The notes beneath the pieces are model-generated. The model did not search any database and had not been told where the DNA came from. It saw nothing but the letters and a program-made list of their open reading frames with translations. From the NCBI GenBank assembly GCA_036346255.1, contig JAYEVH010000143.1, positions 1-64,000 on the forward strand: a DNA stretch of 64,000 nucleotides, in the 5' to 3' direction. This DNA is from Ampelocalamus luodianensis (lineage: Eukaryota > Streptophyta > Magnoliopsida > Poales > Poaceae). Within the stretch, counting starts at the first letter, position 1, and each line of letters begins with the position of its first letter. Made by a program: the position numbers and the translations under genes. Below are positions 35,700 to 47,496 of this stretch, piece after piece.

Positions 35700-35947
35700 A
35701 GGAAAAATCAAGGGCTGAGGTATCTATCGCCAATTCAACTGGCGATAGGTCCCTATCGCCAGTTCAACTGGTGATAGATTCCTGTCGCCAGTTAAACTGG
35801 TGATACATACCTCAACTAGCAATAGGGGACAACGAGGTCACTGTGGTCCGGCATGCTTGATTCAAGCTGGCGATAATTTTGTAATTTTGGGGATGACTAT
35901 TTATTTTTGTAAATATCTTTTAAAATAATATTATTTTTAAAAAATTG
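35700..35947 (-). repeat. MULE right TIR with palindrome array
   Basis: Three near-perfect palindromes lie in tandem (CTATCGCCAGTTCAACTGG followed by TGATAG, and variants) at 35725-35810. The terminal AT-rich part matches the left TIR in reverse complement. Confidence 0.85.
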
Positions 35948-36773
35948 AGAGAGAGAGAGGTTGGTTAATTTGGGCACATGGTGATGAAAAGGTGGCATGG
36001 GTTGGCAGTGGGGTGGAAAAGAAATGGAGATGGGTTAGGGAAAAAATTGGGAACACAGGTGTTTTATCTGCTACTTCTTTTCTTCTCTCACAAAATCGCT
36101 CAAACTACCATACATGCGAAAACAAATTGCAAAAATGGGTTGGTCGTGTGATGATGATCGTGATGGTATGACATGCATGGCTTGGTTTTGTTATTTTGGA
36201 TGATATTTGAAGGAGAGAAATGAAAGGAGTTAGTAGGGAAGGAAAATAGGAGATGATAGAAAAAGAAGGGATACACAAGGAAAATAGGAGATGATAGGAA
36301 AGAAGGGGCCTTGAGCGTTTAAATCTGTGATCGTCGAACTAGAAGTGATAGCAATGATATGAATGAATGACATGTCATGATTTTTATATACACGCTAAAC
36401 AAGAAATCGAAATAATTTGAATTTCTAAATGCAGTCTTTCAAACAATTCGATTTAATATTGTTTATTACCATTATTGCTATGATTTTTATGCAACTTTTT
36501 ACAAGAAATTGAAATAATTTGCATTTCTAAATGCAGTCTTTCAAACAATTTGATTTAATATTGTTTATCACCATTATTGCTATTATTTTTATGCAATTTT
36601 TTTAAACAACTCGATTTGATTTTAAATACAACATGTTAATTAATTCGATTTGATTTAAAAAAACAATCTTTTTACTTAAACACGGAAAATTTTTAAAACA
36701 AAGTCAAATATTTATTAGATTACCAAATTAATTATCAGTATCCAAATTTTGAAAATCGGGGTGTTACAGCGAA

Positions 36774-36837
36774 GGTCCGGGTCTAGGCAAAGTCGACATA
36801 AGGGACACGATGACGTGGGTGATTTGCACAGGAGATG
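36774..36837 (-). repeat. 5' LTR of the gypsy element, piece 3 (64-bp sliver)
   Basis: The sliver lies between the GCGAA duplication of one solo LTR and the AGATG duplication (36833-36837) of the next. It is the only host LTR sequence between two insertions. Confidence 0.75.
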
Positions 36838-39800
36838 TGTGAGGACCCCGGTTTATTAAACATCTTGTTTAACCATCCACTTGGTCTAACGGTACAAATC
36901 AAATAAACCAAGCCTCGAGATATGTATACTTCCCGAGTGCAGTATACACACCCCGTTACAAAATCATGCATCAATTCCATTCATACACATAGAGCCGAAG
37001 TAAAAGCAACAACTGAAAGACATAGATAATATAAAGAGAGTTAGTACAAAAGAGAGGCCGATCGGCCAATAACACATAAGTAACTAATTTAAACAGCGGA
37101 AGCAAAATGGCCATAAGATGGCGATAAACAAAAGCCAATCGGTGTGCCTTTACACAAGGCAACCAACCGGACCGCCAAGCTAATCGTCCCAAGCAGCGCA
37201 TAACCTGACTCACAAAGTGAGGCCCTTGGGGCTCACCTTCTTCCTCTGCAACAATTAATATTAAGCAAAGCATATGAGTACAAAACTTGTTTTTGTACTC
37301 GCAAAACTGACGTGTGAGATAACAGAACTATAATTAACTACATGCAAGCTTTATTTAAGTGGATGAGGCTCTGGACTTATTTTGACATAAAGCAAGTTTT
37401 CATTTGCAATAATGTAATAGATTCAAAGCAAGTTTGCAATTAACTTTTATTGTTCAAATAAAGAGAGACAACATTAACAATAGATAAATGACAACACCAA
37501 CCTAGAAGTGACTAACCCATAGTCACCACAACAATAGCATGAAGTACCCCTTCATACCACCCATGTCAAGTTTAAGTTTTAAAGGTTGTAGTCTAGTTCT
37601 TGCGACCTTACCAAGCATGTCCATAACCTAGGGCGAGGCTATTCGAATAGTTTTAACCTGCGAGGGTGTACCAATGTACCCACACGATGTTGCCTTTCCA
37701 CGACCACGGTTAGCACACTTCCTTTGGTATGCGAGGCATGGCTAAGTCTAACAAGACACTTTCCAATGGGCGATGCTAATTAAGAGCGCAACCACGGGAG
37801 AAGGACACATTAGGCAGCCTAACGGTATGCTAATGCTCCTCCAACACCACAAACACACACACACAGAACACACCCACCAACCAGCTCATAATTAACACCT
37901 CCCAAAGTACTTAGTCAGAGAGGTTCCATATCCCCTCGTGTGGTTGTACGCAATAAAGCGCAGCTTAGTGACACAAGTAACTCGGTCCTTGGGGACTTAG
38001 GCAACATTCAATCACGCCCAGCAGATCACACCAACATACCATTGTGCCCAAGTCAAGATATAATTTTTGTTTTCAGTTTTGATTTGCAAAATGGTAAAAC
38101 ACAAGGTTGGACATAATGGAATAATAATAGCATTTGTGTGATCAAGATCACCGACTAAGTCGATGATAGCCCATTACTACGATACTAGGCATGGCTAAGC
38201 AATACTCATCCGAAATCTACTAAGTGACAAGAGCTCATCCAACGAACTCTAATCACGACAATTAACCTAGGCTCGGTAGTAAAGGATAACCATTTACCTA
38301 CAGATTATGCAACTAGAGGATTAACTAATCAATTTAACAACAAAATAGCAATGCATACATAGAAGTTAAACAAAATATTAGACTTTAAAAGTAATGGGAT
38401 CAATGAGAAATGATCAAGCGCTTGCACCTTGCTTTGTTGCTCAAGCATTGCGGAGGATCGTTCTGGGGTTACGCAAATGTCGAAGCCTAAGCGAAAAGCA
38501 AAAGAAGCGAGAACAACCAATAAGGCGAGCAACACTTAAGCGAAAGAGCAAGCAAAACTTATCCAAATCGTGAAATTTATACACAAGGTAGAATAGGAAT
38601 AAACCTAGACATAGAAACTGAAAAAAACCTAATTTGGATTTGTGGTGCAAAAGATATTCCCTAAAAACCTATTTTCGGCCATAATTAGGTACTGTAGCAA
38701 AAATATTTTCTAGAAAGATTTTGAAGCTGAAACTTTTATGGTGGCTACCTACTGGTATAGTGATAAGCCATATAAAATTTCATGTCATTTGGAGTTATAT
38801 TGAAAGAGTTATGATTTGTCTAAATTGTTTAGGGTATTAAACTAAAATATGATCCTTATGATTTTTAAAAACAGTAAAATTTGTGAAACCAATTTTCCTA
38901 GCAAATACACTATCAGTGGAAGCTAATCCAATTGGATTCATACAAAAATCGGCTATAGATAAAAAGATATGCGTTTTACAAGTTTGCTAAAAGTTCTGAA
39001 AAACAGTATTAAGTTCACTTGTTTACTATTTTTGAAAAAAGTTTTCCAGGTTGGATCATAGTCTACAATTATTTTTCTAATTAAGTTCAAGGTATAAGGA
39101 AGCTAACAAAATTGGAATCATCTAATTTGGATCTATAGTTACAGAGATACAAAAATGACAAGACCCTAAAGTGATACTGATTTCTGGACTTAGCATTCTC
39201 GGGGGTTTTCCTAACCCAGCTGGGGCGTGGGCAGTGAGAGCCGTCGATCTGGATCGGACGGCCGCAGCGCTGCAGCGCCGCGACACCTGCGCCGCAGGAC
39301 CCACGGAGGCTCACCGTTGGATCAAGATCCAACGGCCCGGTCGAGATGACAATCGGACCGGCGGATGCTCGCGCCTCTGGCCGTTGATCAAGGATCCGCG
39401 GCTCCGGTTGAATCGGCCAACTCACACGTTGGGCCGCGAGCGAGGAGCGGCGTGGAGGTTTCACGCCCGCCGATCGCTAGATCCGGCGGCTGAGGTGGGC
39501 CACATCGCCTCGGGCCGAGCCTCGTCGACAACGAGGCATTCCTCGGCTGGCTCGCTGGCGTGATCTGGCGAGGAGGCCCGAGTGCGAGCAAGAATGGCAG
39601 GGCGCAATAGCCTCACGCCCACGACCCGCTCGCAACCTCGCGGAGATGGCTCACGCGGCGCGCGACGGCGAGGCGGAGAAGGTTCTCGGTAAAAATGGAG
39701 CATGCGTCGGCCAAGATCATGCTCGCTACCACTCGTGCTAGCTCTGGAGGCTTAGAGGACTCAGGGATGTTGCGGAGAGGTCGAGGAGGTCGGAGGTGGG

Positions 39801-41122
39801 CGTGGCGGAAGGCAGCGGCGGCAGGGTCACCGTGGCGGGACCGGCTGGCGAAAATAGCACAACGCGTCATCAACATGGCTTTCTCATAGCCCAGGATACT
39901 CCCGAGCAAGGTGGAAGGAGGAGGTGCTAGGAGATGGGAAGAAGGGGGTGAAGTCAGGCGAAAAGGAAACTCAATATCACCGACACTGAGAGACAACCAA
40001 AATTGAATGAGGTTTAAGGTTCAGAGGGTTAAAGGAACCGATCAGAGCAGAAATGGAGCAAGGAGCCACTTTGGAACTAGGATGGCCACGGCTCGGTTGC
40101 GACCAACAATGGCGGTTCGGTGTCTTGGTGAATTGAGCTCAAGCAAGAAGAGAAGGTCTGGTGGGGTTGCGGAAAGGTGAAAGGAGGGCAAAGAAAGAAG
40201 CGGGTGCATAAGTAGCGAGAGGAGCACGGGGACCTCAACGGCTCTCTCTCTCTCTCTCGGGCGGCGACCTCGGGTGCTCTGAGCAACAAGAGTGGGTGAG
40301 AGGTCGGGAGAAGCGACCGGACACGGCGCGGCGAGCATTTAATGCGTGGCGGCAATAGTCGTTGGAGGGCCCCACCATGGCGACTCGGCGGCGGCGCTCG
40401 GCGCGAGAGAGAGAAGGAGGCGGGGAGAGCGGAGGAAGGAGGCGCGGCCACGGCGCAAGATCACGGATCAAGCGTTTAAGCGCGAGCAGCGTCGGCGCCT
40501 CGGTGGTGAAATCAAGGCCACCGATGGAGATCAAGCGCTGCAGGCGAGCCACGGCGGCAGACCCAGCCCGAGTCGGGCTGCTAGTGGACTCGGTCGAGAC
40601 AAGTCGGTGAGTCGGACTCTAATCGGCTCGATCGCATGAAACGATATGACCAGTTGGGTTTGATTTTTAGAGCTGAAACAGGATTTATTTGAGGTATCAA
40701 ATCAACTCCAAATTTTATGAAATTTTAACTGGAGCTTCTGGTCTTGGGTTAACCTTCCATAAAATTTCCAGGGATTTTTGTATCTGGAATTTTCCCAAGA
40801 AATTTCAGAAGGTTCAAGCAGGGTTTGACAGGGTTTGACTTGCCTCTAAAATATTTCAATTAATTTCCAAAAATTATGAAATAATTCAGAGGTGTTACCA
40901 AGCAACCCTAGAACCCAGGAAAGATTATTGCACAAGGGTTTGACACAAGATTTCACCCAGAAGGTTTTGACTTGAGATAAATGAGGATTTTGATTTTTGA
41001 ATTTCCCAAAATTCCTTTACAAGAATTTCAGAAAAGTTTCAAGAGTAAAAGGATGAAGGAAAAGTTTTAATTTATCCTCATTTTATTACATTTGAAACAC
41101 AAGCCAAAATGGGGATGTTACA
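36838..41122 (-). mobile_element. Solo LTR (4.29 kb), reverse orientation
   Basis: The plus strand starts TGTGAGGACCCCGG and ends GGGGATGTTACA, flanked by a perfect 5-bp duplication AGATG (36833-36837 and 41123-41127). CTATTCGAATAG is at 37639. Its first 150 bases are nearly the same as those of the LTR at 61651, so both belong to one subfamily. A GC-rich island is at 39180-40620. There is no gag-pol and no second LTR copy. The short open frames on both strands of the GC island are not taken as genes. Confidence 0.9.
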
Positions 41123-41127
41123 AGATG

Positions 41128-41960
41128 ACCACAGCGGCGGCGGCGAGGAGTTGAGCGGCGGAGCAGCTCGGCTTGTGGCGGCGACTTAGGCTTCCTCCTG
41201 GGATGTAAGCGTGCTCATCCGAGAGAACATGACAGTGGCCCGATAGAGTGGCGACGGCCTTTCGGGGCTCAGCGGCGGCGAAGAATCGATGGTTGGAAGG
41301 CGACGGTAGAGGAAGAAGAAAAGCTCCAATGCTTGGCAATAGAGACTCCTTGATCTGATTGAATGCTCCTGAAGTTTGGCGATGATGAGGTGATCCTTTT
41401 GACATGAACGGGACCGTCCAAGAAGCAACACAGCGGCGACACAATGAGTTTTGACCTTCGGCTTCAATGGCGGTGGTGACAAACGGAGAGGGGTGGCTAG
41501 GGCTAGGGTTTCCAGGGCGATGGCGGCTCAGGGTGAAGAGGCGAAGGGGGTCAGGTGACTTTTAAAAGCGGTGGAAGGGAGAATCTGGAAGAAACATAGT
41601 GGCGAGGTTGTGTAAGAGATGGACATGGGCAAGAAGTCCGGGACGGAGTTGAAGCGACTGACAGGTTAGTCACTTTGTCGTGATAGTAGCAAAGCACTGA
41701 GCGAGCGGGTGCGAAGATAGGTGAGTGGGTTGGGCTAAGCTTTGGAATAAATGGGCCGGGGTGAAAGAGATTTGGCCCGAATGATTTCATGAGATTGTAA
41801 TAGTTGTTGCATTTTGGAAATACCAGAAAATCCAAATGGAATTTTTAAAAAATAACAAATTCAAAAAAAATCCAGGAAAATATGAAAAATAGTTTCAAGC
41901 ACAAACAACTCAAATAAAATAGTTTTGGAATTAATTGATGTTCACATTAGTTACATTAAC
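41128..41960 (-). repeat. 5' LTR of the gypsy element, piece 4
   Basis: The host LTR resumes after the AGATG duplication with a GC-rich start like those of the other LTRs (41128-41560), then AT-rich sequence. I could not fix its outer end: no clear TGTAACA-type terminus is visible, only a weak candidate near 41958. The pieces sum to about 3.1 kb. Confidence 0.55.
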
Positions 41961-44262
41961 TTGTTTTAACATTTAAAAGTCCATTTAAGATTTATTAATT
42001 CCAATAAATTTTAGTGAATTTTCTAGAGACTAAACTACTCTCAAGGATCATCTACGCTAACTTGATGCATGGTAAGTTTGCTGCATGCAGTACTGCAGTG
42101 GGTAGAGTGCGTTGCGAGTTCTCTCTGAGTGTTGCTTTCGCGTGGTAGGAATTATTTTGCCGTTTCGTTTTTGGAGCCTATTTTTGCTATTTTACTTAAA
42201 AAAGCTAAATGAGTCGAATTTGGTCCACGTTGATCGGTGGGCAAGTCCTATCAGGTCTATTTGAAATAAGTGTAGTTCGGCCTTGTTTTGTGCAGGCCTG
42301 ACTTTTTTTTCTTCTCAAGAACGCAAAAGACTTGCGCACCGTTGTATTGGTAGAAGAAGACAAATTATCGTCATTCTACCACAACACGGGGAGGGCAATT
42401 AGGACATCCACCAAATACAAAACAAATACACCAAAGAAAACATGGAGGGAGCGGTGCTTAATCGCACTGTTAAATTCTCTAGCCCATTCGATTGTAACGC
42501 TCTAAGCACTATTATACGTATCAATTCATTCGGTGTTGGTTTTAGTGAGAGAGAAGAAAAAGATTGAGCGGAGCCCACTGGACCGAGTCCGAGTCCCGGC
42601 CGGGATGGATCAGGTTAATCACGGGAAAGCCCAAGATCGGTGGGCGCGTCCGCGGAACTGCGGACCGACTCGAACTCGGCAGTCTCGGCGAAGAACCGAC
42701 TCGAGGTCCGTTTCGGGCTCGGACTGGCCAGGCCCTGTAACTGTAAATACTTGGGGAGAAGAGAGAAAGAGATGGCCGCGGCTATGGAGATGGGGATCTC
42801 GGCGGAGGACGCTCGATGCGTACGAGGACGCCCTGCGGGAGCCGTTCAGGCTGGGAGGCTGGAGATACGAGACGGTCGCCTAAACGCACCAAAATAGGTC
42901 GAATCAAACCACACAAATTGGGCACGATCGGTGAGATAATTAACCGATTCGGGGTGAGAGATAGGAGAGACCTCGAGTGCCTGGATGGATGCGGCGGTGA
43001 TGCGACCTGCTCCTGGATCCCGCTCATCTCTGCCTCCGCTGCCTCTTGCGCGCGCTTCCTCGCGTCGACCTCGGCCGCGGCGCGCAGGTCGTCGAGCCGC
43101 CGCTCCAGATCCAACACCCTCCACTCTGCATGCCAAGCGGAGACGTACCGGATCATCCGAGGACGCGAAACCCTAGGCGCAACGAGGTTGCGGGGTGCCG
43201 GGGTTCTTACGGCCGTGAGATTTCTCGGCAGCGAAGTCGCGGATGAGGTAGAGGAACTTGCTGCTCGCACTCGTGGCCTGCCGCCGATGCCAGAAGCGGG
43301 ACCTGACTAAATTTTAGGCAGAACGGATTTACAAGCGGGCGGTGACCAAACAGAATTACTCAAAATCAAAAGAATTTATACACAAATTATATTATAATCA
43401 CACTAATAAGAGTATAAAATACTAAATAGAATCAACAACTACAATCCGTATTGTCGCCCAGCTCGCTCATCTTGACCGCCGCACTACCTGGCCCTGGAAG
43501 GCGCGGCCCGTGATCCCTGGCCACCCCGCGCCCTAGTGCGCCTGCCACTAGCCTTGGCCGCTGTGACCTGTGCACCCTCGCCTCGCCCATTTGCCGCCGT
43601 GCGTCTGAGCCCTCGCCCCCTTGCCGCCGTGCGCCCTCGCGGCGTCTCCTCGCCCTTAGGTGCCGTGTGCTCGCGCCTTGCCTCACCCGTCGCAGCTCGC
43701 TGCTTGATTAAGGTTAGGGGAGGAAAGAACTGAGGAGACATGAGTGAGTGAATGAGTATGAAGCAGAAGAGATCGTGAGCCTATGGGGAAAATAGAGTGC
43801 GGCTGTGGACAGTGCCTTCTAATAGCCCGACTGGCCAGGCCAGACCAGCCCCAATTGAACAAAGATCACAAAGCAGCCGCCTCTTCAACCTCTACTTGGG
43901 GTGGAGGAGTTAGGGCGGCCGCGAGCCATGCCGAGAAAGGAGGGTCCACCGCGGACACCGATGAAGCCATGAGTACTAGGGAGCGTTGTTGAGTTATTCT
44001 AGGAGCTTCCCGAAGGTTCGGGAGGGGCTATTCCCGTGTTTAGTTGTTGTTTTCTGACTTCTAAGGACTATCGGAGTGGAGGCCCAGGAGATTCTATGAC
44101 TTCCCAAAAACTCCTCAAAATATATATAGGGCCCTCATTGCATGGTGATTGAACTCGGAATAAATATAGGCGGGCTTTTGGTGGCTCATGAGCTCATGAC
44201 AACTCTTTTTGGCCCAAAGGCGAGTAGCAGATAAGAACTCTGAAAACCTCCACGAAAAACAA
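41961..44262. other. Unassigned region with GC-rich gene-like fragments
   Basis: 41961-42500 is AT-rich with no signal. 42530-43310 and 43430-43740 are GC-rich with open frames on both strands. Apart from the minus-strand fragment listed separately, none can be supported. 43990-44262 shows nothing recognisable. Confidence 0.4.
42980..43316 (-). pseudogene. Coiled-coil gene fragment, unidentified
   Basis: The minus strand reads SASSKFLYLIRDFAAEKSH in one frame near 43250. After a frame change it reads WRVLDLERRLDDLRAAAEV followed by KRAQEAAEAEMSGIQEQ (43000-43140). It ends at a good splice donor (GAGCAG/GTCGCA). The composition looks like a real plant exon rather than repeat sequence. I do not recognise the protein. 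It could be a captured or decayed host gene fragment. Confidence 0.35.
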
Positions 44263-44285
44263 TCTCTACTACTTAAAAATACGAG

Positions 44286-47200
44286 TTGGTGACGGTCCGT
44301 CCTCCCACCATCAATCGCGTTCGTCCGATCGAAGAGCAAACGATGGACAACCCAGATGGTTTCGCATCTGTCGCGTCTCGGCTCCCACGACAAGCGCTCC
44401 CGGCTTCCCACGATTCATCACGATTCCTCCTACTCCACGATTTTCTCCTTCCTCCTCCTATCCTTTCCTTTCTCTCTCCACCTCCCAGCCGAACACCATC
44501 GCCACCGGCCTCCTCCCGCTGCCGATGTCGCCGTTCCGCGCGCGCTTCCTCTCCTCCCCCGCGCCACGCACAACCTCCCTCCTCACCCCCCGGTCCTCGC
44601 GGCGATGGCGGAGGCGGAGCCGGCTTGCCGTATGCCCAACGTGGGGTCCGACCGCGGCGGGAGGAGGACCCTCATGCGCTCGCGTCGATCCAAGCGCTCG
44701 TGGGCGCGGCGTCCACCCGCGCGCGAGTCTTCTCTCGCCATCCCCTGCTGCCGTCGGCGGCGCATACTGTCTACTCTAAGGTGAAATTGGAGAGTTTGTG
44801 TCGCGGGAGATGCACGATAGGTTTTGCGTCGGATTTGTTCTGCGGGCTGCGGTATGCGGCGTGGACAACGGTTGGAGGCGAAGTCGGAGTCGACGCTTCT
44901 CGATGCTATGGCGTGTCTGATATGATCATGCGATGCTGTCGTTGGGTGCTTTTTCCCTCTCTTTGTGTGGTTCTCATTGTTTCTTTCGTTGTTTCTTTCA
45001 CCCTGTAGGAATGCAGTGTTAATTCTCCTTATTATGGTCCACTTCCTCCAAATGCACCAGACTGGTGCCTGGTTCCATTTGATCTCGAGGGTTTGTTAAG
45101 GTGGCTCTATATGACTGTCGTTATCAATTTGTCACCAATTGATCCTTAAAAAGATGCACAACCTATTCAAACCAGACTCTGGTCCATTGCCCCAACCAAT
45201 GTTAACCAAATCTCAACTTTTCTACAAATGATCATTCACATATCTTGTAGGCAAATCAAAACATAACCTCACTTTTTGGTTTTGCAATACGTTGATGGCT
45301 GCAGTTACTTGCTTGTTGGATTGCATTTTGGACATGTTTTGATTCATTGCAAGGTATACCACATGAAATGCAGTGACAATATTCTTATCTCGAGAGCCCT
45401 CGAGTATTGAGTAAAATGGAATTGCAAAACAAATGGACATTTCGGACTTTTCTAACCTTTCTAATGGCGCGAAATTATTCGCGGCGAATGCTATCATGGA
45501 TGCTAACCCGGCGGTGTTAACGATTATCGAAATTTTACTACAATTATTAGGTAATGTTGCATCTTGCAAGAGTTCATGATTTGAATTTGACCTTCCATTA
45601 AGATCGGCGCATGCATGTTGGTTTTTAGGCATGCCTTTGACAAGCCTTTGTATCGCTACATCTTTGCTCATTGGTGGAGTATATGGATTCTTCTTTTTTT
45701 TTTTGCTATACTACATAGTAAGTTTTGTATTGTTTGGTTCCAACTTTTGTTTGTAACATTGTTATTGCTCAACGATTCGGATCCTGCATCCAAGAATGGT
45801 ACATTATTCTTGATATAACTTTTTTTGTAACATTTGTGACTTTTCTGCGTTTATGTTTGTTTGTACGATCGATGCATTCTAATCTAACAAACTTGATCAT
45901 TATGAAGGCAATGCACGATGTTCTTTGTCTGTGAACCTATATCTCGTGCGAGTTGATGTTATTCATATTAAGAGGCCATTGATTTGTTCGGTGGATGGGC
46001 ATGGATGCACTTATGGTCTATGTTACGCGACTTGTGACACATTCCTACAATTATTCAAGGGTTCTATTGGCGATCACACGAGAACAACTTTGGTATATAT
46101 ATCTTATCGTCAATGCCTCCGCTATATTTGTTGTAGATTATCTAAAAGTTAGTATGAATTTACAACATATACCCAATATTTTAATGCGATGATAATCTTG
46201 CATGTTGGATTTGCGTTTGTCGATTGAGAAAATAATCTACCAAAGTGTTTGCTCTTAAACCTGATTGCATATATTAAAAATCTCTTTTCAAGGTCGATCT
46301 GTTGAATCGTACATGAAAGGCATACACCTAAAATTGTAGAACCATTCTTTGTCTTTGTGTTGTGATGTATGTGGCCTTCCATGCAAAGAGGTGACAACAC
46401 TGTGAATACATTGGTCTCTATTTGTGTCGATCTGAATCATGGGTTTCATTGTAAATTGGTCTCATCCATCTCAATTCCAGCAACAATTTCCCACTTGAAA
46501 GTAGTGTTGCAATGTGTTTCTTGGGACCAATAACGGGTTGTTTGGTAGGTTGCTACTATCTGTCACATCTAAAGGTTAGGAGCGTGCGATTTATTTATCG
46601 GCTATTTGGTTGGTTGCCAATTGCTATACTTTTTGCCTTCTTGAAAACTCTTTGCTTGGTTTTCCAGTGTAAGATTAATTAATGCAATCTTCTTGCTTAG
46701 TCTTCTTTGTGTCCTCTCCTGCTCCTTGGTTACAACTTTATCAAGCAAAAATGGAAGCTTTGGTGAGTGGTGAGAGCAGTTTTGGCGGACAGGCATGTGC
46801 AATGACCGCGTCGTTGCGGCGCATTGTTGATGCTTGTTATCTTTTTCTTAACTCCACGAGAGGCGAGAGGATATGGTTGAGGATTTGATCATATTGATTG
46901 GAATGGCGGGATGAGAGTAATTATGGGAGTAGCATACGATATTCAACACATGCATGAGCTCAACCCTTCTATCACACACCTGGCCTACTGATCAAGTGCC
47001 ATATTGTTATCTGAAGATGGGTGCAAAGGTACAAATATGATTATGAATGCATGCGACTTTTATTTGTTTGAATATCTGGAGATCTTCGCAGGACTAAAAA
47101 TTCCATAATTGTGCATGTACTCGAGCTTTGGTAAAGGAAATGTAGTACAAGGCGTAACTTCATCATTCTAAAACCATTTTGAGGACATTATGCCTTCAAC

Positions 47201-47496
47201 CTATATTTCACATATGAATATTTGGCAAAACAACATAAATCAAATGTGTACCTATGTACCTCACTATTAAATGATATGAAGTATTTCCAGTTCATTTGTA
47301 CAAAAACTTGAGATTAGATCGACATCGGCACATCACATTATGCTTTGCTCCTAAAATTGAGTCCTTTTCACAGATAGCAGACACGAGTGTTTGGCAAGAA
47401 GTAATTTCCACAAGAAAGATGCCCAAGAATGATGAAGTTGTTGATCACCATGAGCCAATATCTGCTGACCCAGCTAGGAAACTGAGGACCAGTTGA
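44286..47496 (+). CDS. Captured multi-exon gene in the Helitron, unidentified
   Basis: Four exon candidates join with matching phase. Exon 1 ends at 44780 (AAG/GTGAAA; last residues FSRHPLLPSAAHTVYSK). Exon 2 is 45009-45090 (TGTAG/GAATGC; ECSVNSPYYGPLPPNAPDW). Exon 3 is 46700-46761 (CTTAG/TC, donor TTG/GTGAGT; SSPAPWLQLYQAKMEAL). Exon 4 is 47374-47496 (CACAG/ATAGCA; IADTSVWQEVISTRKMPKND and onward, stop after LRTS). The 82- and 62-nt exons have complementary phases (0/1 and 1/0), which chance rarely gives. The start is uncertain: the open frame reaches back to about 44286, but the GC-rich exon is open in three frames. I do not recognise the protein. Confidence 0.45.

Larger units (their letters stand above)
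27401..35947 (+). mobile_element. Mutator-like element (MULE) with three TIR copies
   Basis: The ends are inverted repeats: left AATTTTTAAAAAAATATTATT and onward, right the reverse complement of nearly the same sequence. Both run into GATATTTACAAAAATAAATAG and arrays of CTATCGCC-type palindromes. Flanks are CT/GA-rich and share only about six of nine bases, so the target duplication is imperfect or decayed. Contents on the plus strand: PMD gene, minisatellite, GRF-like gene, internal TIR copy, MuDR-type transposase. Frameshifts suggest it is inactive. Confidence 0.85.
22506..36768 (-). mobile_element. Solo LTR in reverse orientation, itself split by a MULE
   Basis: The plus strand starts TGTGAGGACCCCC and ends ATCGGGGTGTTACA, flanked by a perfect 5-bp duplication GCGAA (22501-22505 and 36769-36773). 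Removing the MULE at 27401-35947 leaves about 5.7 kb, close to the 6.06-kb solo LTR in the CACTA element. Both begin TGTAACAYCCCGATTTTCA on their own strand. A variant of the CTATTCGAATAG block is at 23439. A GC-rich island is at 25960-27090. Long stretches (23.5-25.9 kb and 36.0-36.7 kb) hold only AT-rich LTR sequence. Confidence 0.9.

Noticed and set aside
39087..40639. Cluster of open frames on both strands in the 4.3-kb solo LTR
   Set aside because: Same GC-island effect; none is conserved in position with the other LTRs as far as I can see.
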